This document shows positions 7,741-16,400 of a DNA stretch of 50,292 nt, one piece after another. The notes beneath the pieces were generated by a model. It did no database searches, had not been told where the DNA came from, and saw only the letters and a program-made list of their open reading frames with translations. The first letter of the stretch is position 1. Each line of letters opens with the position of its first letter. This DNA comes from Paludibacter sp. (GTDB taxonomy: Bacteria; Bacteroidota; Bacteroidia; Bacteroidales; Paludibacteraceae): contig JAQVNN010000008.1 in the NCBI GenBank assembly GCA_028703105.1, positions 1 through 50,292 of the forward strand, written 5' to 3'. A program made the position numbers and the translations under genes.

Positions 7741-7772
7741 AAAGCGCATCAAAATAAATTTGACACGCTTTA
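7741..7772 (-). terminator. Intrinsic terminator after secG
   Basis: On the minus strand AAAGCG and TCAAA pair with TTTGA and CGCTTT, with a 2x2 internal loop, followed by ATTTTTATTTATTT. It lies 19 bp past the secG stop and should end the lptE-TPR-secG transcript. Confidence 0.7.
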
Positions 7773-7790
7773 ATATGTTGAATGAGAAAT

Positions 7791-8126
7791 TTATTCCTGA
7801 TTACCGTCTTCTTCTTCGGTGAATCCGGGATTAACCAGACCAGGTTCTGATTGTTGAGCCTCCTGATAGATTTCCTTAATTTCAGATTCGTGAGCTCCTT
7901 TGTCATGCGAACGGAAACCAACAGCTGCAACAGAAAATACTACCAAAGCCACTACCAGTGTCCAGGTTGCTTTTTCAAGAAAATCGGTAGTTTTACGAAC
8001 ACCCATAATCTGGTTAGTAGAAGTAAAACCGGCCGCCAACCCCCCTCCTTTGGAGTTTTGAACCAACACCAGCAAGGTCAGTAACAACGAAACGATTACA
8101 ATCAGAATTATAAAAAATGTGTACAT
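7791..8126 (-). CDS. secG: Preprotein translocase subunit SecG
   Basis: 111 residues with the SecG layout: a first transmembrane helix at about 3-22, the LVQNSKGGGLAAGF loop, then NQIMGVRKTTDFLEKATW leading into a second helix. The C-terminal 35 residues are acidic and low-complexity, as in other Bacteroidota SecG proteins. SecG assists SecYEG-dependent export. It is the last gene of the unit with the TPR-like gene and lptE and is followed by an intrinsic terminator. Confidence 0.95.
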   Translation of the reverse strand: MYTFFIILIVIVSLLLTLLVLVQNSKGGGLAAGFTSTNQIMGVRKTTDFLEKATWTLVVALVVFSVAAVGFRSHDKGAHESEIKEIYQEAQQSEPGLVNPGFTEEEDGNQE

Positions 8127-8135
8127 ATGAATTTT

Positions 8136-8798
8136 TTATTTTGAATTTGCCATGACTTTTTCCAAAAAACGAATTTGGTCTGCAAAGTAAATACTTTTTT
8201 TCGGATTAATCAAATTTAATTGCTTCAATATTTCAATTGCTTCCCTGTACTTTTTCTGTTTGATATACAGTTTGGATTTTTCTTCCAACGACATATCATT
8301 AGGGAGTTGTCCGTATTTAAAATAATCAGGAACAGGGATTTCCACCTTAGGAGAGATAGTGGCTGTTTGCAGCTCAGGCAAAGGCTCAGCAGGTTGTTTG
8401 TTCTCATGCACCCACATAGCCCTCGAAACTTTCAGATTTTCTGCAATTTTCTTTAACGACATCCTTGTGTCTCCTCCTTCCGACTCAGCCGCCTCCAGCA
8501 AATCGAAGTAACTTCCGGAAAAACGGGCATCTCTTTGATAGGAATCCGGTGCCTTATTCAAACGGGTTTCAGGATACAAATAAAAATACAGCCAGTCTTT
8601 GTCTGCCGCATACAAAGCCGTTACCCCAACCTGCGACTCAAAATGAATGCTGTCAGATTGCTGCAAAGATTTCAGATAAAGCAACCTCGCCTGATAAAAA
8701 TACGGATATCTATCAGCAAGCTCCTTTAAATCTGTTGCCTGACGACCTTCAACAGCTTCCGGATCAGCAATCAGCCTCATAAAATCTTCAGTTGTCAT
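8136..8798 (-). CDS. TPR-like protein between lptE and secG
   Basis: 220 residues with no signal peptide or membrane segment, so probably cytoplasmic. The N-terminus has FMRLIADPEAV and RYPYFYQARLLYLKSLQ; the C-terminus has a TPR-like helical pair (KSKLYIKQKKYREAIEIL, then INPKKSIYFADQIRFLEK). I do not recognise a characterised homologue. I recall the order lptE, this protein, secG as recurring in Bacteroidales, which suggests a supporting role in envelope biogenesis, but that is only context. Confidence 0.8.
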   Translation of the reverse strand: MTTEDFMRLIADPEAVEGRQATDLKELADRYPYFYQARLLYLKSLQQSDSIHFESQVGVTALYAADKDWLYFYLYPETRLNKAPDSYQRDARFSGSYFDLLEAAESEGGDTRMSLKKIAENLKVSRAMWVHENKQPAEPLPELQTATISPKVEIPVPDYFKYGQLPNDMSLEEKSKLYIKQKKYREAIEILKQLNLINPKKSIYFADQIRFLEKVMANSK

Positions 8799-8840
8799 AT
8801 TCCAATTGCTCTACACTTCCAGTTTTCCGCTCTACGCTGA

Positions 8841-9371
8841 CTACCACTTCGCCACCGTATCGTTATAAATATTATCAATAATATCCTCTATCATGACCGC
8901 CAGCAATTCATCCTGTACATCGGTCAACATCCTGTTGCTATCGAACGACTGGAAAGCTGTGTATTTTTTTTCAAAATCATCTTCTGCATTTTTATTGTTT
9001 GTAAACCGGACATTAATGGTAATAGTCAACTTTGTTTCAGCAGAATAGGAATCCTGTCCAATTGCCATCGGAGTAAGCTGATAGCCCACAATTTCTCCTT
9101 CCAGATGCATATCTCCATTGTTTTTCAGCAATTGCAGACGGGTTTGTTTGGCATATTTATCCCTCAATTTCTCAGAGAATTCCTGTGCAAGCGGAGGGTG
9201 TATCAGCTCGGCTACATTGTTAAAATCGGCGATGGATATCGATCTGATTTTGGCATAATCGATAGATGCTCCGTTAAACGTATAAGCAACCTTACAGGAA
9301 CCGATTATTGTGACTAAAAGAGCCGGCACAAACCATTTCACAGATCTCATCGCTATCCGCATATTAGGCAT
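8841..9371 (-). CDS. lptE: LptE-family outer-membrane lipoprotein
   Basis: A predicted lipoprotein with signal sequence and lipobox (LLVTIIGSC; the cysteine is residue 26 from this start). The mature part has GASIDYAKIRSISIADFNN and a C-terminal EDIIDNIYNDTVAKW, typical of the LptE/LPS-assembly lipoprotein family in Bacteroidota. LptE plugs and assists the LptD barrel that inserts LPS in the outer membrane. The frame extends to an ATG at 9404, overlapping the upstream activator gene by 14 bp; I prefer 9371 or 9362 because they give a signal peptide of normal length. Confidence 0.85.
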   Translation of the reverse strand: MPNMRIAMRSVKWFVPALLVTIIGSCKVAYTFNGASIDYAKIRSISIADFNNVAELIHPPLAQEFSEKLRDKYAKQTRLQLLKNNGDMHLEGEIVGYQLTPMAIGQDSYSAETKLTITINVRFTNNKNAEDDFEKKYTAFQSFDSNRMLTDVQDELLAVMIEDIIDNIYNDTVAKW

Positions 9372-9390
9372 AACGTTTTTTTTCAATCCT

Positions 9391-10674
9391 TTAATCAAGC
9401 CCATATTCTTTGATTTTACGATACAAGGTACGTTCTGATATTTTTAACTCTTCTGCCGCAGCTTTTCTTCTTCCTCGATGTTTCTCAAGTGTTTTCCGGA
9501 TCATTTGTTTCTCCATTTCCTGAAGGCTAACAGGCTCATGAACCGCTTCCACATCCTGGAACACTTCAGCTTCCATGTAGTTAATATCATCGGGATCCGC
9601 ATGAAACGAATTCGCTTTTATGTATTTTTTATCCGGCATGATGTCTCTATCGTGATTCGATAGAATGACCTCCTTTTTTTCTGTGATAGGTGATCCGAAA
9701 TCAACATCATATTGCTGAACAGAGGCCGGCTGGCCATTCATGATGTCGTGTACCAATTTTTTCAGCTCATTCATGTCCTTTTTCATATCGAACAGTACCT
9801 GATACAAAATTTCCCTTTCACTGCTGAATGTTTTCTGATCGATAGGTTGATGTGCGGAAAACAACGCCGGTAAACGTTCCATATCTTCATTCGGAAGATA
9901 ATTTTTCAAAATATCAGAAGATATTTCACGATGTTGCTCTATAACAGAAATTTGTTCTGTAATATTTTTTAACTGCCTGATATTACCGTTCCAATAATAA
10001 TTCGTTAGCATAGCTTTGGCATCATCCGTCAGTTTGATAGGCGGCATACGATACCTATCTGCAAAATCAGAAGCAAATTTTCTGAACAATAGCACAATGT
10101 CTTCTTTTCTTTCCCGAAGTGGGGGAACAAAAATGGGCACTGTATTTAACCTGTAATACAAATCTTCCCGGAAACGACCTTCTTTGATTGCCTGTTTCAT
10201 TTCACGGTTAGTTGCAGCTACCACCCTGACATTGGTTTTTTGAATTTTCGACGATCCTACTTTAATAAACTCCCCTGCTTCGAGCACCCTTAACAACCTC
10301 ACCTGAGTAGATAATGGCAACTCTCCCACCTCATCTAAAAAGATTGTGCCTCCATCCGCAACTTCAAAATAACCTTTCCTGTCGGCTGTTGCCCCGGTAA
10401 AAGACCCTTTCTCATGCCCAAATAATTCAGAATCTATTGTACCTTCAGGAATTGCTCCACAATTCACGGGAATGTACGGACCATGTTTTCTGTGACTGTA
10501 TTGATGAATGATTTGAGGAAAGTTCTCTTTTCCGACCCCACTTTCTCCGGTAATCAGGACTGATAAATCGGTTGCTGCTACCTGAACGGCAATATCAATT
10601 GCCCTGTTCAGCAGTTCGGAGTTACCAATTATACCATAACGTTGTTTAACAGCCTGTATTTCTGAATATTGCAT
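9391..10674 (-). CDS. Sigma-54 dependent transcriptional activator lacking a receiver domain
   Basis: 427 residues. The AAA+ domain begins almost at the N-terminus: Walker A GESGVGKE, sigma-54 contact loop GSFTGA (a GAFTGA variant), Walker B GTIFLDEVGEL, then LYYRLNTVPIFVPPLRER. A poorly conserved linker follows, and a Fis-type helix-turn-helix ends the protein (RRKAAAEELKISERTLYRK). With no receiver, GAF or PAS domain, its input signal is unclear. ATG at 10674 was chosen over 10722 because the -7 element at 10720-10727 would start the RNA near 10714. lptE follows directly, so the activator may be cotranscribed with lptE-TPR-secG. Confidence 0.92.
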   Translation of the reverse strand: MQYSEIQAVKQRYGIIGNSELLNRAIDIAVQVAATDLSVLITGESGVGKENFPQIIHQYSHRKHGPYIPVNCGAIPEGTIDSELFGHEKGSFTGATADRKGYFEVADGGTIFLDEVGELPLSTQVRLLRVLEAGEFIKVGSSKIQKTNVRVVAATNREMKQAIKEGRFREDLYYRLNTVPIFVPPLRERKEDIVLLFRKFASDFADRYRMPPIKLTDDAKAMLTNYYWNGNIRQLKNITEQISVIEQHREISSDILKNYLPNEDMERLPALFSAHQPIDQKTFSSEREILYQVLFDMKKDMNELKKLVHDIMNGQPASVQQYDVDFGSPITEKKEVILSNHDRDIMPDKKYIKANSFHADPDDINYMEAEVFQDVEAVHEPVSLQEMEKQMIRKTLEKHRGRRKAAAEELKISERTLYRKIKEYGLD

Positions 10675-10719
10675 ATTCCACCAATTAAAAAACCTGTAAT
10701 TTTGACATGCTTTATCTGA

Positions 10720-10727
10720 CAAAAGTA
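10720..10727 (-). promoter_or_regulatory. -7 element of the sigma-54 activator gene
   Basis: The minus strand reads TACTTTTG, a perfect TAnnTTTG. It predicts a start near 10714 and a leader of about 40 nt to the ATG at 10674. No clear TTTG is seen at -33. Confidence 0.55.
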
Positions 10728-10779
10728 GTGTTTTTTGGGAAATGGTGGTCTATTTTTAAATAATTTAATAAATGCCTTA

Positions 10780-10858
10780 GCAGAGATGCGCTATAGCAGG
10801 TCAATTCAATGGTTAGCGGTTAATGATCTCGCAGAGACGCGCTATAGCACGTCTCTGC
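10780..10858. repeat. Direct repeat with a 28-bp palindrome
   Basis: The 144-bp region between the activator and tyrA contains two near-identical 19-bp copies, GCAGAGATGCGCTATAGCA (10780-10798) and GCAGAGACGCGCTATAGCA (10831-10849). The second is part of a near-perfect palindrome: GCAGAGACG, then inner palindrome GCTATAGC, then CGTCTCTGC (10831-10858). A related arm, GTAGAGAC, occurs at 41974. REP-like or MITE-derived hairpins are the likeliest explanation. It is just beyond the tyrA stop codon. Confidence 0.8.
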
Positions 10859-10866
10859 ATTGTGTG

Positions 10867-11640
10867 TTATTCAATGTTTTTTCTGACTTTCTTCAGAAAT
10901 TTATGCATGGCTTCCGAATCTTTTTGATCGATAATATCCAGCAACGTCCTCAATTCACCGCGGATGTTGTTTAATTGTTCAGGGGTATAGGGGTTAAACA
11001 GAATCTCCGTCAACAGATAATCATCTTCCGACAAAAGCCCTTTTGCTATATCCATATGTCTCTTGAAAGTTGTACCAGGGGCCTCCTGTGGTTTCATCAC
11101 AGAAGCAAAAACCAGTGTTGATGCAAACGGAATTGACAAGGAATAAGCAATGGTTTGGTCATGCTCTTCAAAAGTATATTCAAAAATCTTCAGCCGTAAA
11201 GAACCATACAAATCCTTAAAGAAAGCCTTACCCATGTGGTCGGACTCAGCAATGACAATAGCACTTTGCGTACTTAAATTATCCAGCGTGGCGAAAGTCG
11301 GACCAAACATCGGGTGCGTTGATACATACCGCATTTCGGTTGATTCATAAAAAGCTTTCAGACCAGTCTTAACCGAAGCTATATCTGAAACGATACAACT
11401 TTGAGGGATATACGGCAACACTTTCTGAAATGCTTCAATGGTATATTTCAGGGTTACGCAATTAATGACAAGTTCGGGCTGAAATTCTTCAATTTCCTTG
11501 TACTGAGTCATCCGGAGGGTGTTAAATACAAAACGTAAACGCGATGGGTCGGTATCAAACAGCGCGACTTCGTGCTGAAAACACAAAACATCGGTGAGAA
11601 ATGTGCCCATTTTACCGGCACCAAGAATCAATATCTTCAT
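10867..11640 (-). CDS. tyrA: Prephenate dehydrogenase
   Basis: 257 residues with an N-terminal Rossmann nucleotide-binding motif (LILGAGKMGTF), then SDIASVKTGL and THPMFGPT, conserved in TyrA proteins, and an all-helical C-terminal dimerisation domain. It converts prephenate to 4-hydroxyphenylpyruvate in tyrosine synthesis. No chorismate mutase or ACT domain is fused. It follows the exosortase-family gene after 64 bp. Confidence 0.9.
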   Translation of the reverse strand: MKILILGAGKMGTFLTDVLCFQHEVALFDTDPSRLRFVFNTLRMTQYKEIEEFQPELVINCVTLKYTIEAFQKVLPYIPQSCIVSDIASVKTGLKAFYESTEMRYVSTHPMFGPTFATLDNLSTQSAIVIAESDHMGKAFFKDLYGSLRLKIFEYTFEEHDQTIAYSLSIPFASTLVFASVMKPQEAPGTTFKRHMDIAKGLLSEDDYLLTEILFNPYTPEQLNNIRGELRTLLDIIDQKDSEAMHKFLKKVRKNIE

Positions 11641-11704
11641 ATATTTATATTTAAAAAATCTAACGACTAAACGTCTGATATACCAATGTGTTATCCACTA
11701 CCCA

Positions 11705-12277
11705 TTATTCACTATCCACTTTCTTCTTTCCCCTGATTTTTTCTTCCCAAAGCACCCACATTAGAAATATCACCGCATAATACAGGTATTTATAAAGTCC
11801 TTCATGCAAAAACTCAAAACTATTCGGGTTTTCCTTGATAGAAGCTACAATCATGACAATTCTGAAGATGTTGAACAGATAAACCACAACAAGCCCGGCA
11901 GGAATAAACCATAACTTTTTCACAAACGGCCCCTTGTAAAACGCGATGATTGACGTAAAAATATAGGCCTGCTTATACCCGGCACATGCCCATACTATCT
12001 TTACGGCCACACCGTTATCGTGGCGGAGGATGTTGGTTCCTTCCAGTTGGACATCATACCCCATAAACAACAAAACATTATAAACCATTCGGGAAACATG
12101 ATCAACCATCATATTAAAACCTGCTGATAAATCCATTCCGAAAAAAGTAACAATCGCATCCGACTCGTCACCTAACATGGTAAATTTCCAGAAAAAGTGA
12201 GCAACCAACAATATGACAAAAAAATAAATTATTCCTTCTAAAGGAATAAGTTTTTTGGGGAGTTTAAATTTTGACAT
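11705..12277 (-). CDS. Exosortase/archaeosortase family membrane protein
   Basis: 190 residues with about five hydrophobic segments. The proposed exosortase triad is present: Cys98 in VWACAGYKQAYIF, Arg139 in LFNIFRIVMIV and His158 in FEFLHEGLYKY. Family members are thought to cut C-terminal sorting signals at the inner membrane, analogous to sortases. The short length and lone occurrence fit the Bacteroidota branch (XrtF-like), but I cannot fix the subtype. It starts 12 bp after the tsaD stop, suggesting cotranscription. No protein in this window has an obvious matching C-terminal signal. The last residues (VDSE) are encoded by the GTGGATAGTGAATAA tract. Confidence 0.85.
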   Translation of the reverse strand: MSKFKLPKKLIPLEGIIYFFVILLVAHFFWKFTMLGDESDAIVTFFGMDLSAGFNMMVDHVSRMVYNVLLFMGYDVQLEGTNILRHDNGVAVKIVWACAGYKQAYIFTSIIAFYKGPFVKKLWFIPAGLVVVYLFNIFRIVMIVASIKENPNSFEFLHEGLYKYLYYAVIFLMWVLWEEKIRGKKKVDSE

Positions 12278-12289
12278 ATGTGTATCAAT

Positions 12290-13318
12290 TTAAAGTGTAC
12301 AATTGATTCGGGCATAAGGGACTTCTCCTAATCCACAAAAATCATTATTCAGGTACTTAAAATAACCGGTCATCGCAATCATAGCCGCATTATCGGTTGT
12401 AAAAGAAAACGGCGGGATATAGACATCCCATCCTGATTTTCTGCCTGTTTCGATCAAAGTTTTCCTGAGAGCTGAATTTGCAGAAACGCCTCCTGACAAC
12501 GCTACCTGATTGATTTTCAAATCTTTTGCAGCCTGCTTCAACTTCTTCATCAGGATATCCACCACCGTATCTTGCAGAGAAGCACATAAATCAGCCAAAT
12601 TTTCCTGTATGAATGCCGGGTTTTCCTTCACCTTATCACGCAATAAATAGAGAAAAGACGTTTTTAACCCGCTAAAACTATAATCATATTCTTTTATCTG
12701 TGGCTTTGAGAATTTAAAAGCTTTCGGATTTCCGGTTTGCGACAGACGATCAACCTCCGGTCCTCCGGGATAAGGCAATCCCATCACCTTGGCACATTTA
12801 TCAAAAGCTTCACCGGCAGCATCATCAATAGTCTGTCCGATTATTTTCATGTCGTGATAAGATCGCACGAGTATTATCTGGGAATTTCCACCTGAAACCA
12901 GCAAACACAAAAAAGGAAAAGCAGGTTTCTTTTCATCCGGATCACCCTGACTAATAAAATGAGCCAGCACATGTGCCTGTAGATGGTTTACATCAATCAA
13001 CGGAATGTCTAGTGCCTGGGCAAAACCCTTTGCAAATGAGGCTCCCACCATTAATGAACCCAACAGTCCGGGACCACGAGTAAAAGCCACCGCCGACAAA
13101 TCCGATTTATCTATCCCTGCCTCAGAAACAGCTTCGTGTACCACCGGTATAATGTTCTGCTGATGTGCCCGGGATGCCAATTCAGGTACTACACCTCCGT
13201 ATCGTTCATGTACCGCCTGACCAGCCGTTACATTTGAAAGCAAAACTCCGTTTTTAATTACAGACGCCGAAGTATCGTCACACGAAGATTCAATACCTAA
13301 AATAAGAATATCGGACAT
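12290..13318 (-). CDS. tsaD: tRNA N6-adenosine threonylcarbamoyltransferase TsaD
   Basis: 342 residues starting MSDILILGIESSCDDTSAS, the universal Kae1/TsaD N-terminus. The metal-binding histidines are in VNHLQAHVLAHF, and the ATP-binding ASKHA motifs include LVSGGNSQI and ALSGGVSANS. It transfers threonylcarbamoyl to A37 of ANN-decoding tRNAs. The frame is open to an ATG at 13357, but those 13 extra residues are not family-like and I reject them. It is divergent from tamB, an arrangement I know from other Bacteroidota. Confidence 0.96.
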   Translation of the reverse strand: MSDILILGIESSCDDTSASVIKNGVLLSNVTAGQAVHERYGGVVPELASRAHQQNIIPVVHEAVSEAGIDKSDLSAVAFTRGPGLLGSLMVGASFAKGFAQALDIPLIDVNHLQAHVLAHFISQGDPDEKKPAFPFLCLLVSGGNSQIILVRSYHDMKIIGQTIDDAAGEAFDKCAKVMGLPYPGGPEVDRLSQTGNPKAFKFSKPQIKEYDYSFSGLKTSFLYLLRDKVKENPAFIQENLADLCASLQDTVVDILMKKLKQAAKDLKINQVALSGGVSANSALRKTLIETGRKSGWDVYIPPFSFTTDNAAMIAMTGYFKYLNNDFCGLGEVPYARINCTL

Positions 13319-13420
13319 TATTCTATTGATTTTATATCGCTTACTTTCTTGAAACATGTTGCCGGAATCTTTACGCTATCATAAAGAATGGATATCAGTG
13401 TGTTCCATCTGCTTTAACGC

Positions 13421-13451
13421 TTTGATTATTCCAAACAATTTTCTAATTTTG
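13421..13451 (+). promoter_or_regulatory. -33/-7 promoter of tamB
   Basis: TTTG (13421-13424), a 19-bp spacer, then TAATTTTG (13444-13451) is an ideal Bacteroidota promoter. Transcription should begin around 13455-13458, leaving only 3-6 nt before the tamB ATG at 13461. This position excludes the upstream in-frame ATG at 13356 as the start. Confidence 0.75.
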
Positions 13452-13460
13452 TGCAAATTA

Positions 13461-16400
13461 ATGCCCAAAGGTATAAAAAAATCAGTTAAAATACTCATCA
13501 TTTCGGCTGCATCCTTCATCCTCTTGTTAGCCTCTCCGTTTATCTTACTGCAATTCAATAAGATACAAAACCTCGTTGTTGACGTCATAACCCGTGACCT
13601 GTCTGCCTCTCTTGATACCAAGATTGAAATCGGCCGGGTAAATTATCATTTTTTCAACAAACTCAAAATTGAAAATATTTATATTGAAGACCAGCAACAA
13701 GACACCTTACTGCAAATCGATAAAGTTTATGCCGGATTCGATTTCTGGAGACTTTTTAAGAAAAAAATTGCATTTTCAAACTTGGAAATCGAGCGGTTTT
13801 ATGCAAACATAAAAACAGATGCATCCGGAAAAACAAATTTTGAGTTTCTATTTAAAAAAAACAAAACAGACCAGGACGCCCCCTTTATCGACTTGAGATT
13901 AGAACAGCTCAAAATTACAGACTCAAAGGTTTATTACATTAAAACCACAGACTCGCTTGATTTTCAACACACAAAAACCCGGAGGATGGTTATTGAAGAC
14001 ATTAATTCCAGCATATCCATCAATACCTTAACCAACGATTCAATCAATGCCTCCGTAAAGTACCTGAATGCCATTGGAGGATCGGGATTTATCCTCAAAA
14101 ACCTGACCGCGACAATTACCGGTTCTCCTGAAAGAATCAGTTTCCCTACATTCTCCATCAGCTTTCCTGAATCACAAATTAACCTGAACAATCTATTATT
14201 AAGTATTGACTCATCAGAAAACAAAATCTCCCTGGCAAATAAGTTAAGTGTCAGTATCCCGGTACACAATGCCGAAATTTCTCTGGCCGACCTTCGCTCT
14301 ATTGTTCCCGAATTTACGGACATCCACGAAACAGTAAGACTGAATGCTCTGATCACGGGGAAATTAGCTAGTTTGCGCTTCCGGGATGTCAGGCTTTCTT
14401 ATGGAAAATCTACCATGGATGCTCAATTAGACATCAACGGACTGCCTAATATACAGGAATCATTTATCTATGGTCAAATCAATCACCTGCAGGTTTCCAT
14501 ATATGAAATTCAGGATTTTATATCAAAAATCAACAAAAAACCATTTCTACTGCCCAAAGAACTACACCGGCTTGGACAAATATCCTATAATGGGAACATT
14601 ACAGGCTTCCTGAGTGACCTGGTAGCCTATGGGAACTTCAACACGAACGCCGGCAGTATTTCCTCTGACATATCTTTACGTTTCGAAAACAACCTGACGG
14701 ATTTATCTTATAATGGTACACTCAAGACAAATGGGCTGTCAGTAGGAAAAATCCTGAACGACACAGCGTTCGGTATTATCGCCATCGACCTGAACACCAA
14801 GGGGATAAAAAAACACAATCAACCCATCCGGGGAACAATCAAAGGCAAATTATCGGAACTGGAATTTAATGCCTATACATACAAAAATGCAGATTTCGAC
14901 GGGACTTACGATGGTACAGGCTTTAATGGAAAAATCAACATTAAAGATGATAATATTGAGGCTGGCTTCCTCGGGATTATCGATTTTAAAAATCCTGAAA
15001 TCCCTGTTTTTGATTTCGATCTGACCATCAACAATACGAACCTGCATGCTCTCAAGATAATTAAAAATTATCCGGATGCAAGACTGTCGTTTCATGGAAA
15101 AACTAATATTAGCGGAAGCAACCTGGACAATCTCAACGGGAACCTTATACTGAAGGATATTGTTTTCACCAATCAAAATCAAACTCTCAATGCAAAAGAT
15201 ATTATTTTTACATCCAGAACAGGAGATGATTATACGTATTTCAGCATCGAATCTGATTATCTGAACGGCTCCTTCTCAGGTGATTTCAAATACAGCAGCA
15301 TCGGACATACTTTTAACAAAATTTTATCAGCTTATTTACCTTCGCTTTCAGAGAATGGCAACACTATTCAGCATCTTCCCAATACCATTGCCATCAATCT
15401 TACGATTGAAAACACCCGGGAAATTTCACAGATACTGGCTTTACCGTATGAAATTGACGGCCATTCAAGCATCAAAGGCAACATCAATGAAAACTCCAGC
15501 GAAATTCAAGTCCTCCTGAAAATGGATGCCCTGAAAACTGAAAAACAGATATTTGAAAACATATCACTAAGACTTGAAAATGAATCAGATAAGATACAAT
15601 TTACGGGAAGGACACAAATGCATGATAAAAAATCAGGGTTGCTGAATATTTTTCTTTCAACAGAAGCTTTCAGAGACATGGTTAATGCAAAACTAATCTG
15701 GCAAAACAACGAAGAAGTTACCAATGCAGGAGAAATCAGCACAAACACCAGTCTGCATAAGAAAAACAAGTCCATTCAGGCGCATACCACGCTGCAACCA
15801 AGTCAGGTTATCATCTCTGATTCTGTTTGGAATATAAGAAAATCAGACATACAACTATATTCTGACAGCCTGATTACCATCAATAATTTTCTGTTTGAAA
15901 ACGAAAAACAATATATCCATATCAACGGGAAAGCTTCTAAAAACAGTCAGGATAGTCTGGTTGTCTCAATGAATGAATTGAACCTTGATTATATCATGCA
16001 ATTATTACGTCTTAAAGGAATTAAATTTGGTGGATTGGTTACCGGCAAATTAAAACTATTTAGTTTGTTGAAAGAACCAATTTACCTTGCTAACCTTGAT
16101 GTCAAAGATTTTTCATTGAATGATAAAATTATTGCTGATGCCCTTGTTTCATCTACCTGGGATAAGGAGAACAGACAATTGCTTATTAACGGAGATTTCA
16201 CAAATAAAAATAAAGAACAGGTAGCTAAAGCTATCGGTGTCTTTGTGCCAAGAAACGACTCGCTCGACCTGCAAATAGATGCCAGGAAATTTCCACTGGA
16301 ATTTCTCAATCGTTATTTTGAGGGTGTTGCCAGCAATTTTAATGGAGATGGCGCTGGAATGCTGCGCATTTTCGGTCCGACCAAAACCTTGTTATTTGAA

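Noticed and set aside
13356-13460. Upstream ATG at 13356 as the tamB start
   Set aside because: It lies before a perfect TTTG-19-TAATTTTG promoter, and the extra 35 residues would displace the signal anchor from the N-terminus.
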